Assembly: GCA_021806645.1 (NCBI GenBank)
Contig: JAJZQX010000004.1
Span: forward strand, 248,001-312,000
Direction: 5' to 3'
DNA from: Myxococcales bacterium
Lineage (GTDB): Bacteria > Myxococcota > Myxococcia > Myxococcales > Anaeromyxobacteraceae
Length of the DNA: 64,000 nucleotides
The translations under genes and the position numbers were made by a program. Of this stretch, positions 42,805 through 51,445 are shown piece by piece. The stretch's first letter is position 1, and each line of letters opens with the position of its first letter. The notes beneath the pieces are model-generated. The model did no database searches, had not been told where the DNA came from, and saw only the letters and a list, made by a program, of their open reading frames with translations.

Positions 42805-45252
42805 ATGACGAAGCACAAGCTCGACCTCGAACTTGCTCTGCCCGATGACGGTGGTGCCTGTGACGCTTGCGTAGCACGACTCGTCGGCACCGTCGGGGCC
42901 ACGCCGGGCATCGGGCGCGTGCACCTGGATCGTGATGATCCGGGGCGTCCGAAGCTGTGCCTCCACTACGACCCGACGTCGGTTCGGCTCGAGGAGATCG
43001 AGGGGCTCGTGGAGCGCGCGGGCGCCGGGCTGAGGGCGCGCTACGCGCACTTCTCCGCGCCAGCGGTGGGCCTGCGCCACGAACGCCAGGCAAGGCTGAT
43101 CGAAGGCGTGTTCGCCAGGCAGCCTGGCGTCCTGTACGCGTCGGTCGCCTTCGGCTCCAGACGACTCTACGTCGAGTTCGACCCCTCCATGACCAGTCCG
43201 GAGGCGCTGCATGCGATCGCGGCCAGGGCCGGGATCGCCTCCCACGCCGAAGAGGCCTCACCGGCTGTGGCGGCCAGGGCCGAGAGGGCGAAGGAGCACG
43301 AGCAGGGAGGGCCCTTCGGTGAACGCTCGGAGCTGCTCTTCAGCCTCACCTGTGGCGCGCTCGCGGGAATCGGGTGGGCCCTGGAGAAGGCGGGGGCCGC
43401 CGGCTCTGCGACGATTCCACTCTTCGTCGTCGCCTACGGACTGGGCTCCTGGTTCACGCTCAGGGAAGTCGCCGTCGCGCTGCGGGCGCGCAGGTTCCAG
43501 ATCGACTTCTTGATGCTGCTCGCGGCTGCGGGAGCAGCGGTCCTCGGGGAGTGGTCCGAAGGCGCGCTGCTGCTATTCCTCTTCACCCTGGGGCATGGCC
43601 TCGAAGGCTACGCCATGCGCCGCGCTCGAAACGCCATCGAGGCGCTCGCGAAGCTCGTTCCCGAGACGGCGCTGCGAGTCGATGACGCCGAGCGCGAGAC
43701 GGAGGTCGCCATCGGTGATCTCGCGCGGGGCGACCGCATCCTCGTGAAGCCGCATACTCGCATCCCAGCCGACGGCTTCGTCCGCGCCGGGATGAGCAGC
43801 GTGGATCAGGCGCCTATCACGGGCGAGAGCGTCCCCGTCGACAAGCTGCCAGTGCCGGACGCCGAAGACGCGCTCGGGGCCCCGGAGAGCCTCGCCGCTG
43901 AGCATCGGGTCTTCGCAGGCACCATCAACGGGGCTGGGGCATTGAGCATCGTGGTGACCAAGACCTCGAGCGAGAGCACCCTCGCTCGTGTCGTGAAGTT
44001 GGTCGCCGAAGCGGAGACTCAGAAGTCGCCCACTCAGCAGCTCACCGATCGCTTCGAGCTCACCTTCGTCCCGATTGTCCTGGCCCTGGTCGCGGGGCTG
44101 CTCTTCGCCTGGATCGTCGTCGACGAGCCGTTCGCTCGAAGCCTCTATCGTGCGATGGCCGTGCTCGTGGCCGCCAGCCCGTGCGCCCTCGCCATCGCGA
44201 CGCCAAGCGCGGTTCTCTCCGGGGTGGCGCGAGCAGCGCGGGGTGGCGTGCTCGTGAAGGGGGGCGCCCATCTCGAGTCGCTCGGGTTCGTCCGAGCCAT
44301 CGCGTTCGACAAGACCGGCACGCTTACCGAGGGCAGGCCGAAGCTCACCGACATCATGGTGTTCGACGACGTCTCCGTCGACGAACTGCTGTCCGTCTCG
44401 ACAGCGGTGGAGAGGAAGTCGGACCATCCGCTCGCCGGCGCAATCGTCGAAGGTGCGCGACAGCGGCGGCCGGACCTTTTCGTGCCGGATGCCAGCAGCG
44501 TCGAGGCGATCATCGGTCATGGCGTGCGGGCCACGGTCGACGGGCGAGCCGTCACCATCGGCAAGCCTGGGCTGTTCTTGCGGGACGGCGCGCTGCCTCC
44601 TGAAGTCGCCAGCGCAGTCAGCGAGCTTCAGGAGAGCGGTCGCACGGTGATGGTCGTGCGCTCGGCTGATCGGTTTCTCGGCGTGCTCGGCGTGATGGAC
44701 GCACCCCGGGAGAGCGCTTCAGAGGTCGTTGCCGAGCTTCACCGGCTCGGCATCGAGCAGACGATCATGCTCACCGGCGACAACCAGCTCGCGGCCGACG
44801 CCGTGGCCAGGTGCGTGGGGATCCGCGTCGCACGGGGGGACCTGCTCCCAGAGGAGAAGGTCGCCGCGATCGTCGAACTGGCGCGCTCCTCGGGCCGTGT
44901 GGCCATGGTGGGCGACGGAGTGAACGATGCTCCCGCGATGGCCAGCGCCACGGTGGGCATCGCGATGGGGGCGGGTGGCTCCGATGTCGCGCTCGAGACC
45001 GCCGACGTCGCCCTCATGGGCGACGACCTGCGAGCTCTTCCGTTCGCGGTGGGACTCAGTCGAGCGGCACGGCGAATCATCCGGCAGAACCTATGGGCCA
45101 GCCTCGGCATGGTCGCGTTCCTAGTGCCGGCGACGGCTCTGGGCTTCGCCGGCATCGGCGCTGCCGTTGCCCTCCATGAAGGCTCGACATTGCTCGTGGT
45201 CGCGAACGCGCTGAGGCTGCTCGCCTACGATCGGCGACGGAGTCCGGCATGA
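42805..45252 (+). CDS. SPC-type (P1B-4) metal-transporting P-type ATPase
   Basis: An 815-residue ATPase. The N-terminus has two HMA-like folds, the first with Cys19-Asp-Ala-Cys22, the second without cysteines. The membrane ion motif is Ser458-Pro-Cys460 (VAASPCALAIATP), followed by phosphorylated Asp502 (DKTGTLTEG), the HP loop (SDHPLAGA) and GDGVNDAPAM. The last membrane segment contains HEGSTLLVVANALRLL, typical of P1B-4. SPC-class ATPases export Co, Fe(II) or Zn. They usually lack N-terminal metal domains, so the HMA pair is unusual. It lies 197 bases after the PII-like gene. Confidence 0.9.
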   Translation: MTKHKLDLELALPDDGGACDACVARLVGTVGATPGIGRVHLDRDDPGRPKLCLHYDPTSVRLEEIEGLVERAGAGLRARYAHFSAPAVGLRHERQARLIEGVFARQPGVLYASVAFGSRRLYVEFDPSMTSPEALHAIAARAGIASHAEEASPAVAARAERAKEHEQGGPFGERSELLFSLTCGALAGIGWALEKAGAAGSATIPLFVVAYGLGSWFTLREVAVALRARRFQIDFLMLLAAAGAAVLGEWSEGALLLFLFTLGHGLEGYAMRRARNAIEALAKLVPETALRVDDAERETEVAIGDLARGDRILVKPHTRIPADGFVRAGMSSVDQAPITGESVPVDKLPVPDAEDALGAPESLAAEHRVFAGTINGAGALSIVVTKTSSESTLARVVKLVAEAETQKSPTQQLTDRFELTFVPIVLALVAGLLFAWIVVDEPFARSLYRAMAVLVAASPCALAIATPSAVLSGVARAARGGVLVKGGAHLESLGFVRAIAFDKTGTLTEGRPKLTDIMVFDDVSVDELLSVSTAVERKSDHPLAGAIVEGARQRRPDLFVPDASSVEAIIGHGVRATVDGRAVTIGKPGLFLRDGALPPEVASAVSELQESGRTVMVVRSADRFLGVLGVMDAPRESASEVVAELHRLGIEQTIMLTGDNQLAADAVARCVGIRVARGDLLPEEKVAAIVELARSSGRVAMVGDGVNDAPAMASATVGIAMGAGGSDVALETADVALMGDDLRALPFAVGLSRAARRIIRQNLWASLGMVAFLVPATALGFAGIGAAVALHEGSTLLVVANALRLLAYDRRRSPA

Positions 45253-45328
45253 GCAACCGGCTGGCGCTTGCAATGCGGGGAGGCGCCAACGGCCACCACA
45301 CCATGGTCCCCGCCGAAGGGATTCGGCA

Positions 45329-45901
45329 ATGACCCAGACCCCTCTGCTGGTTGCTGTCGCCGGTCTCCTGACGGCCGCCTGCGCCACCTCCACCGGGCCA
45401 GGGGCACGGAGGAGCGCCGCCGACCATGAAGAGCAGGCGCGCCACGCGACGACCGCACGCGACCACGCCGCGCACCTGAGGGCGGCCTCGGACATTCGAC
45501 GCAAGGAGGCGGCCACCTGCACGCCATCGTCGGAGCCTCACGGCGGGCACATGCCCCTCCTGGTTCAGGGAACCGTCGCGAGCGTCGAGCCGAGGCACCA
45601 GGGCGTGAACCACTGGCGGCGTGTCCTCCGGGGGGCGTCGCTCCTGGTCACCTGTGGAGATCTGGTGCATCTCGAGGCGGCGAAGAAGGCGATCGCGTGC
45701 CACTTGTCCAGGGCCGCTACGCATGGGTGGGATGACCCAGGGCAAGAGCTTTGCCCGCTCTGTGTCCCAAGCGCTGCCGCCACCGTCTCGGCCGACACGC
45801 TCGGTACCTGGATCACGATCGAGACCGAGGGTGAGACGGGCGCTCGGGAGGTACTGCGTCGGAGCCGCGCCTTGATCGGTCAAGCCTCCCCGGGCGAATG
45901 A
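45329..45901 (+). CDS. His/Cys lipoprotein family member 1, unknown function
   Basis: A 190-residue lipoprotein (lipobox LLTAAC). A helical segment ADHEEQARHATTARDHAAHLRA is followed by CTPSSEPHGGHM, a central domain, then ACHLSRAATHGWDDPGQELCPLCVP and a C-terminal amphipathic helix. It aligns with the protein at 56612 throughout, sharing the EPHxGHM, CHLxRAAxHGW and CPLCVP motifs. Conserved His and Cys suggest periplasmic metal binding. Both copies follow czc blocks. I do not recognise the family. Confidence 0.72.
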   Translation: MTQTPLLVAVAGLLTAACATSTGPGARRSAADHEEQARHATTARDHAAHLRAASDIRRKEAATCTPSSEPHGGHMPLLVQGTVASVEPRHQGVNHWRRVLRGASLLVTCGDLVHLEAAKKAIACHLSRAATHGWDDPGQELCPLCVPSAAATVSADTLGTWITIETEGETGAREVLRRSRALIGQASPGE

Positions 45902-46034
45902 GGACGGCTTGCCATGGCGGCGCAGCGCGAGGCGACTGGCTTGGAGTCGCATGGACGTTCCTGGGTGAGGCGTGTTCCCGGCTGGTCGCGGAGTTGCGCA
46001 TCGCGCACTTGAAGATACGGACCGAGGTAGCTCC

Positions 46035-46967
46035 TTGTCCCGCCGCCTTCCACGAGTGACCATCCCCGCCGGGCCCGGTGCTCGCTCGAAGTCGGCCGGG
46101 GGACTCCGGCATCGTCATGCCCTCCTCGTGGCTGGGATCGCCGCCACCTGCGTCGTCGCCCTCGGCTGGCTCGCTCGGCAGTACGGATGGCCGCAAGCCC
46201 CGGTCGGCGCTCTCCTCGCCGTCTCCCTCGGCGCCATCGCGGCCGCACTGTTCGCCGTCCTGGCGCGCCGGGGCGGGGCTTCGCTCCGTCGCTCCATCGC
46301 GTGCGGGTCGGCGCTCTTCGTCGCAACGGCCGGCCCCATGGTGGGCTCGATTCTCCCCGGGCCCGTGCTCGCGCATGCCGAGTTCTCGCGGGAGGGCGAG
46401 GTGCTCGAACTGGGGAGCGCGCTCCGTGGCGACCTGAGCGTCGCGGTCTCAGCGGATCTGCCGCACGAGGGCTCGGTCGACTTCTCCATCGGCATCGGGC
46501 CGAGCGTCCTCGAGGGCACGCTCCTGCGCGGCACGCAGCGGTGGCGCGTCGGCGAGGAACGGGGGCACTACCACGAGGATCGGGCGACCGTCCTGCTCGA
46601 GGTGAGCGAGCCCGCGGAGGCTCGAACGCTGGCCCTCCGCCGACACGGCGGGCTCAAAGTGCCGCTGCGGGTCACAGTCTACGACCGAGTCATCCCTCCC
46701 TGGCTCGCCGATGTCGCCGCCATCGCGATCCTCATCTGTCTCGCCTGGATCGCCGCTCCCTTGGACGGACGCCGCGAACTCCTCAGCATCGCCTTCGTGG
46801 CGGTCTCGGCCGGCCTCTATGCTGGCTTCACCGGGTCACCGCAGGGCGCCATCGGTGCGGTGATCCGGGGCGTGATGTTCGGCACCCTGGTGGGAGTCCC
46901 AGGGTCCGCCCTGGTTGGGCGTGGCGTGCGCTGGCTTCGCTCCCGGCTGAGCACGGCGAGGCGCTGA
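46035..46967 (+). CDS. Unknown membrane protein
   Basis: A protein of about 310 residues from a TTG start (46035); the true start is uncertain. Two hydrophobic segments near residues 30-75 and one near 85-105 precede a soluble domain (about 110-210). Another set of helices follows (AAIAILICLAWIAAP, FVAVSAGLYAGFTG, GAIGAVIRGVMFGTLVG). No motifs recognised. It lies between the two czc blocks on the same strand. Confidence 0.5.
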   Translation: MSRRLPRVTIPAGPGARSKSAGGLRHRHALLVAGIAATCVVALGWLARQYGWPQAPVGALLAVSLGAIAAALFAVLARRGGASLRRSIACGSALFVATAGPMVGSILPGPVLAHAEFSREGEVLELGSALRGDLSVAVSADLPHEGSVDFSIGIGPSVLEGTLLRGTQRWRVGEERGHYHEDRATVLLEVSEPAEARTLALRRHGGLKVPLRVTVYDRVIPPWLADVAAIAILICLAWIAAPLDGRRELLSIAFVAVSAGLYAGFTGSPQGAIGAVIRGVMFGTLVGVPGSALVGRGVRWLRSRLSTARR

Positions 46968-47061
46968 GAGGCCCAGCCTCTCGCTGCCCGGCTTCGTCCT
47001 TCCCTTGACCTCCCGGGTCGGGCCGTCTCTCGGCGCGACGCACGTCGGCCTTGGCTCGACC

Positions 47062-47090
47062 TTGCGTCCTCTTTCGCTTGAAGCTATCTT
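47062..47090 (+). promoter_or_regulatory. Sigma-70-like promoter of czc block 2
   Basis: TTGCGT (47062-47067), 17 bp, TATCTT (47085-47090). The GTG of the split czcI lies 9 bases further, matching the arrangement in block 1 at 36156-36195. Confidence 0.5.
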
Positions 47091-47099
47091 CGCCGGCCT

Positions 47100-47230
47100 G
47101 TGCGTGTTCTCCTGATCGTATGGCTGGCCATCGGGATGGCTCCCGGCCTCGGCGAGATCGCCGAGACTGCGGCGCTGCTCGCCACGTCCGGCCAACTCGC
47201 CCATTCGGACGCCGACCATGGCGATCTGGG
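47100..47230 (+). pseudogene. czcI copy 2, 5' part, cut by IS66
   Basis: From GTG at 47100 the frame reads VRVLLIVWLAIGMAPGLGE and HSDADHGDLG, matching the intact CzcI-like protein at 36195 up to the IS66 boundary. The rest continues at 49817. ATCTGGG is present on both sides of the element, marking the insertion point. Confidence 0.85.
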
Positions 47231-47318
47231 GTATCCGCTGCACGGACCCCGGCTGGCGGCCGGCGGGTGAGCGCCCCAGACTGGTGGCGTGACTGCGACG
47301 AGCGAGCGAGGGGCGAAA

Positions 47319-49043
47319 TCAGGCCGGCAGGTCCGCCGGCACCTGCTCGGCCGCGGGCGGCGTGAGGGGCGGCGGGACGTCGAGGTCGCCGAGCTCGGCG
47401 GCGAGCTGCCTGGGGTCGAGGCGGGCGCGGGTCCGGGCCCAGTACTTGGGGGCGAGCTCGAGGTAGCGGTCCTCGGGCCAGTGGGCCAGGACGCGGAAGA
47501 GGTCGCGCAGGTAGGCCTCGGGGTCGAGCTTGTGGAGGCGGGCCGAGGCGACCAGCGAGAAGAGGTGGCCGGCGGCCTCGCCGTGCTGGTCGCTGCCGAC
47601 GAAGAGCCAGCCCTTGCGCCCGACGGCGATCCTCCTCAGCTCGCGCTCCGACCTGTTGTTCTCGAGGACGAGGCGGCCGTCGTCGAGCACGCGCATGAGC
47701 GCGTCCTTCTGGCGCAGGGCGTAGCCGAGGGCGGAGCGCAGCAGGCCGCGCTGGTCGCGGACCGCCTGGTACTCGACCTCGGCCCACCGGAAGAAGTCCT
47801 CGAGGTGCGGGCGCAGGTGCTGGCGCCGCATCCGGAGGATGACCTCGGGCGGATCGCCCCGCCAGGCGTCCTCCAGGGCGAAGATGTAACCGATGCGGCC
47901 GAGCCCCTCGCGGGCCGCCTCACTCTTGGTACAGGTCGCTTCCCAGAACTTCCTCCTCGAATGGCTCCAACATCCGACCTCGGTCCGGACGTCGGCCTCT
48001 CCGTCATCCGGCGGATGCTCGGGGGGCCGGAAGAGGACGTCGTAGACGCTCTTGGCGTCGGCCTGGATGTAGCCGGAGTAGCCCGCGAACATCTCCAGGA
48101 GGGTGGTGCTGTTCTCCTTGGGGGCGTACTCGAAGAAGACGTGGTCGCGGTCGGCGATCTGGACGAAGTAGTGGCTGCGGTGGCAGGGCTGCCGCTTGCC
48201 CTCGGGGTGTGGCTCGGGCTGGACCGCGATGCCGGTGGCGTCGGTGGCGATGCAGAAGGCGGTGGCCCAGGCCTCCTCGCGGGCGGCATTGACCACCGTG
48301 GCGCCCACCGTCGCCCCCGCGTCCTCGACCCATCGGCTCATGGTGCCGCGGTCGAGCGGGAAGCCCTCCCGGGCCATCCGGTCCTCGATGCGGTTGAGCG
48401 GGAGGCCGTCGCAGAACTTCTCGGCCACCACGTGGGCCAGCAGCGACGGCGCCGCCAGCGAGCGCTGGAGGAGCTCGGGCGGCATGGGCGTGGTCTCGAT
48501 CATCGAGTCCCCGGCGGCGTCCACGGTGCGGTACTTGGCGCGCGCCTGGACGAGCATCCTGGCGCCGCCGCGCTGCCAGGCCACCTTGCGGCTCTCCTCG
48601 AAGCCGAACCGCTCGGCCTTGCCCTCGGCCACCAGCCTCTCGAAGACGACGTCGAACAGCTCGACGCGCTCCACCGGGAGCTTCAGGTCTCGCAGGTCGC
48701 GGCGGCCCTTGGGTTTCTTGCGGGCGGCCGCCTCGGCGGCGGGCCTGGCCGGAGGACCGCCGCCGAGCTGGTCGAGCGCGGCCAGCGTGGCGGCGAACTC
48801 CAGCTCGAGCTGGGCGGTGTCCACCCGCTCGGCCTTGGCCACGAAGATGCGCCGCCGCAGGAGCTCCAGCTCCAGGCGCAGCCGCTCGTGAGACGCCTTG
48901 AGCAGGTCGCGCTCCGCGGTGAGCTTGGTGACCAGCTCGCGCGCCGCGGAGAGGGCCGCCTGCTCCGCCGCCAGGGCGGCCGTCGTGGCAGCCAGGGCGG
49001 CCTCGAGCTCGGTGACTTTGTCGGTCTCGGCGGCCACATTCAT
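47319..49043 (-). CDS. tnpC: IS66 transposase TnpC
   Basis: A 574-residue DDE transposase. It has a leucine-zipper-like N-terminal coiled coil (VTELEAALAATTAALAAEQAA), a zinc-finger-type region, and a catalytic domain with IATDATGIAVQ, YIQADAKSVYDVLF and CWSHSRRKFWEA. C-terminal RLHKLDPEAYLRDLF follows the catalytic Glu region (LENNRSERELR). The ATG at 49043 is the natural start. It appears intact. Confidence 0.94.
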   Translation of the reverse strand: MNVAAETDKVTELEAALAATTAALAAEQAALSAARELVTKLTAERDLLKASHERLRLELELLRRRIFVAKAERVDTAQLELEFAATLAALDQLGGGPPARPAAEAAARKKPKGRRDLRDLKLPVERVELFDVVFERLVAEGKAERFGFEESRKVAWQRGGARMLVQARAKYRTVDAAGDSMIETTPMPPELLQRSLAAPSLLAHVVAEKFCDGLPLNRIEDRMAREGFPLDRGTMSRWVEDAGATVGATVVNAAREEAWATAFCIATDATGIAVQPEPHPEGKRQPCHRSHYFVQIADRDHVFFEYAPKENSTTLLEMFAGYSGYIQADAKSVYDVLFRPPEHPPDDGEADVRTEVGCWSHSRRKFWEATCTKSEAAREGLGRIGYIFALEDAWRGDPPEVILRMRRQHLRPHLEDFFRWAEVEYQAVRDQRGLLRSALGYALRQKDALMRVLDDGRLVLENNRSERELRRIAVGRKGWLFVGSDQHGEAAGHLFSLVASARLHKLDPEAYLRDLFRVLAHWPEDRYLELAPKYWARTRARLDPRQLAAELGDLDVPPPLTPPAAEQVPADLPA

Positions 49044-49077
49044 CGCGAGATCACTTGTAGCCGCTGCGATCGATCTG

Positions 49078-49425
49078 TCAATGGGGCCGCGGCGCCAGCG
49101 TTCTCTTTTTCTTCTCCTGCACCTCGATCCCGTCGAGCAAGTCATCGAGGACGTGCTCGTCGATGGCCACGCTGGTGGCGCCGGCCGGCGCCTCCGGCAG
49201 CCGGAAGGTCCCGCGGTCCAGCCTCTTGTAGAAGAGGCACATCCCTGACCCGTCGAAGAAGAGGACCTTCAACGCATCGCGCCGCTTCCCGAAGAAGACG
49301 AAGAGCGCGCTGCAGCGGGCGTCCCGCCCGACCCGCTCGGCTACCACCCCGGCCAGCCGGTCGAAGCTCCACCGCAGGTCGATGGGGTCCAGCCCGACGA
49401 AGACCTCCACACCGTGCGGGATCAC
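49078..49425 (-). CDS. tnpB: IS66 accessory protein TnpB
   Basis: A 115-residue protein with the IS66 Orf2 pattern VFVGLDPIDLRWSFDRLAGVV, ALFVFFGKRRDALKVLFFDGSGMCLFYKRLDRG. It is required for transposition in this family. The GTG start overlaps the tnpA stop (GTGA). Confidence 0.94.
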   Translation of the reverse strand: MIPHGVEVFVGLDPIDLRWSFDRLAGVVAERVGRDARCSALFVFFGKRRDALKVLFFDGSGMCLFYKRLDRGTFRLPEAPAGATSVAIDEHVLDDLLDGIEVQEKKKRTLAPRPH

Positions 49426-49757
49426 GCCGCCCTCCCGCCGGCGGCGGCCAGCGCCACCTCGAGGACCGCGGCCAGCAGCGCCCGGTCGAAGCCTGGCCGG
49501 ACCACCACCCGCGCCAGGCCGAGCTCGACCACCAGGCTGGCGTCAGCACTCGGCGCGGTCGGCTCGTTGACGCGCCGCCGGCGTTCGACCCGGACCACCC
49601 GCAGGCGCCGAGGCGGGCGCGGCTCCTTGCTCAGCCGGTGCGCCCAGTGCCGCAGCCCGCTCGCCGTGAACGGCTTCCCCTCCGAGAACGCCGTCGAGGT
49701 CTGCCCGCTCGCCCGCCACTCCGCCACCCGCCTCGCCCACTCGTCACGCCTGGTCAT
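49422..49757 (-). CDS. tnpA: IS66 accessory protein TnpA
   Basis: A 111-residue protein. It has a basic N-terminal helix-turn-helix (MTRRDEWARRVAEWRASGQ...FTASGLRHWAHRL), then an Arg-rich linker and a C-terminal hydrophobic strand. It is the first gene of the IS66 operon, coupled to tnpB by a 4-base overlap. Confidence 0.88.
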   Translation of the reverse strand: MTRRDEWARRVAEWRASGQTSTAFSEGKPFTASGLRHWAHRLSKEPRPPRRLRVVRVERRRRVNEPTAPSADASLVVELGLARVVVRPGFDRALLAAVLEVALAAAGGRAA

Positions 49758-49816
49758 GCTCCGCAATCTGCGGCACGCCCGCGGCCCTCACCAGCCGGGG
49801 TCGGTGCAGCGGATAC

Positions 49817-50019
49817 ATCTGGGCGACCAGGGGGACGAGCACGGGTGCGGCACCACCCAGCACACCTGCGACTGCTGCGCCTCGCAGGTGGTCGCCGCCG
49901 CGGCGCCGGCCGTGGTTCTCCGCGTGACGTCCCTGTGCGGTGATCAGCCGACCTCCACCGGCATCCTGGCGTCGCTCCACGAGCCGACGCCGCCGTACCG
50001 CCCTCCCATCCTCGCGTAG
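49817..50019 (+). pseudogene. czcI copy 2, 3' part after IS66
   Basis: The frame resumes LGDQGDEHGCGTTQHTCDCCASQ and ends with TPPYRPPILA, as in the intact copy at 36195-36521. There is no start of its own, so without precise excision the protein is lost. It lies about 125 bases upstream of czcC copy 2. Confidence 0.85.
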
Positions 50020-50062
50020 CGAGCGTCGTCGAGGCCGCGCCGTTCCGGCGGGGCCTCCGTCC

Positions 50063-51445
50063 GCGTCGCGGCGTGCCGCGCTTCGCCTGGCTCGATGCCC
50101 GGCGCGGCGCCGCGCGCCGTTCTCCGCCGCCATTGAGGAGTGCCGATGTCACCTTCCCGCTTCTTCCTCCTGGCGCTGCTCGTGCTCCCAGCCGGGGCCC
50201 GTGCCGCGCCCACCCTCACGCTCGATCGCGCCCTGTCGCTCGCGCTCGACCAGAACCCCGGCCTCCTGGCCCTGCAGTCCGAGGTGGCCGCCTCGCGCGC
50301 CCGCCTCGAGGGCGCCTCCCTGCTGCTGCAGTCCAACCCGGAGCTGGAGGGCGCCGCCGGGCCCCGCTCCACGGCCGGCACCCGCGGCACCGACTTCTCC
50401 GTCACCCTCTCCCAGCGCCTCGAGCTCTTCGGCCAGCGCGCCGCGAGGTCGGACGCCTCCCGCGCCCTCCTCGGCTCGGCCGAGGCCCGCCTCGCCGGCC
50501 GCCGCGTCGAGGTCGCCGCCGAGGTCCGCGAGGGCTTCGGCCGCTGGCTCGGCGCCCGCCAGCGCGACCGCATCGCCGCCGAGGCCCTCGACCTCGCCCG
50601 GCAGGCCCTGGCCGCCGCCGAGACCCGCCAGGCCGCCGGCGCCGCCTCCCGCATCGAGGTCAACGCCGCCCGCGCCGTCCTCGGCCGCGCCGCCAGGGAG
50701 CGCTCCGCCGCCGCCCTCCGCCTCGCCTCCGCCAAGGCCGGCCTCCTCCTCCTCCTCGGCCTCGACCCCGCCGAGCCGGCCGAGCCGGAGGGCGACCTCG
50801 CCCTCGAAGCGCCCGGTCCCGTGGTCGCCACCGACACCCTGGTCCAGCAGGCCCTCGCCCTGCGTCCGGACCTCCAGGCCGCCCGCCTGGAGGTCGACGC
50901 CGCCGCCGCCGAGCACCGCCTCGCCGGGCGCGAGGCCCTGCCGAACCCACGCCTCGGCGTCTCCTACGCCGAGGAGGGCGACCCGACCAACCCCGCCAGG
51001 ATCACCCAGGCCATCCTCGCCTTCGACCTGCCCCTCTTCAACCGCAACCAGGCGGCCCGCGGCGTCGCCGCCGCCCGCCAGCAGCAGGCGGCCCGCGCCC
51101 TCGAGGCCCTCACCCGCTCGGTCCGCGCCGAGGTCGCCCTCGCCGCCAGCCGCCTCGCCTCCGCCCAGGCCGCCGCCCAGGCCTACGCCGGCGGCCTCCT
51201 CGCCGGCCTCGAGGAGAACATGCAGCTCGTCACCGAGGCCTACCGCGCCGGCAAGGTGGACTTCTTCCAGCTCCTCGTCATCCGCCGCGAGACCCTCGAA
51301 GCCAGGAACGGTTACGTCGACGCGCTCGAGGAGCTCCTGGCCGCCAAGGCCGGCCTCTCGCGCGCCATCGGGAGCATCCCATGAACAACGCACTCTGGCT
51401 CGCCGCCCTCTCCTCCTCCCTCCTCCTCGCCTGCGACCCAAAGCC
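50063..51445 (+). repeat. 1,383-bp direct repeat containing czcC (copy 2)
   Basis: Identical to 36565-37947 at offset 13,498. Sequence just outside (the czcI region and the rest of czcB) is clearly diverged. Confidence 0.9.
50146..51384 (+). CDS. czcC: Outer-membrane efflux channel of RND block 2
   Basis: A 412-residue CzcC-type outer-membrane protein, identical in sequence to the one at 36648 including its signal peptide. Identical channels can serve both adaptor/pump pairs. Its normal promoter may lie at 47062, in which case IS66 separates it from that promoter; expression would need a promoter in or after the element. Confidence 0.93.
   Translation: MSPSRFFLLALLVLPAGARAAPTLTLDRALSLALDQNPGLLALQSEVAASRARLEGASLLLQSNPELEGAAGPRSTAGTRGTDFSVTLSQRLELFGQRAARSDASRALLGSAEARLAGRRVEVAAEVREGFGRWLGARQRDRIAAEALDLARQALAAAETRQAAGAASRIEVNAARAVLGRAARERSAAALRLASAKAGLLLLLGLDPAEPAEPEGDLALEAPGPVVATDTLVQQALALRPDLQAARLEVDAAAAEHRLAGREALPNPRLGVSYAEEGDPTNPARITQAILAFDLPLFNRNQAARGVAAARQQQAARALEALTRSVRAEVALAASRLASAQAAAQAYAGGLLAGLEENMQLVTEAYRAGKVDFFQLLVIRRETLEARNGYVDALEELLAAKAGLSRAIGSIP

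Larger units (their letters stand above)
47231..49816 (-). mobile_element. IS66-family insertion element
   Basis: A 2,586-bp element with 26-bp terminal inverted repeats beginning GTATCCGCTGCAC (47231-47256 and reversed 49791-49816; one mismatch). It carries tnpA, tnpB and tnpC on the minus strand, the usual IS66 set. The flanks share a 7-bp direct repeat ATCTGGG, one short of the typical 8. It interrupts czcI copy 2. Confidence 0.93.

Noticed and set aside
47289-49943. An 884-codon plus-strand frame across the IS66 element
   Set aside because: It is antisense to tnpC, tnpB and tnpA, which have clear family signatures; no ribosome site or domain supports it.
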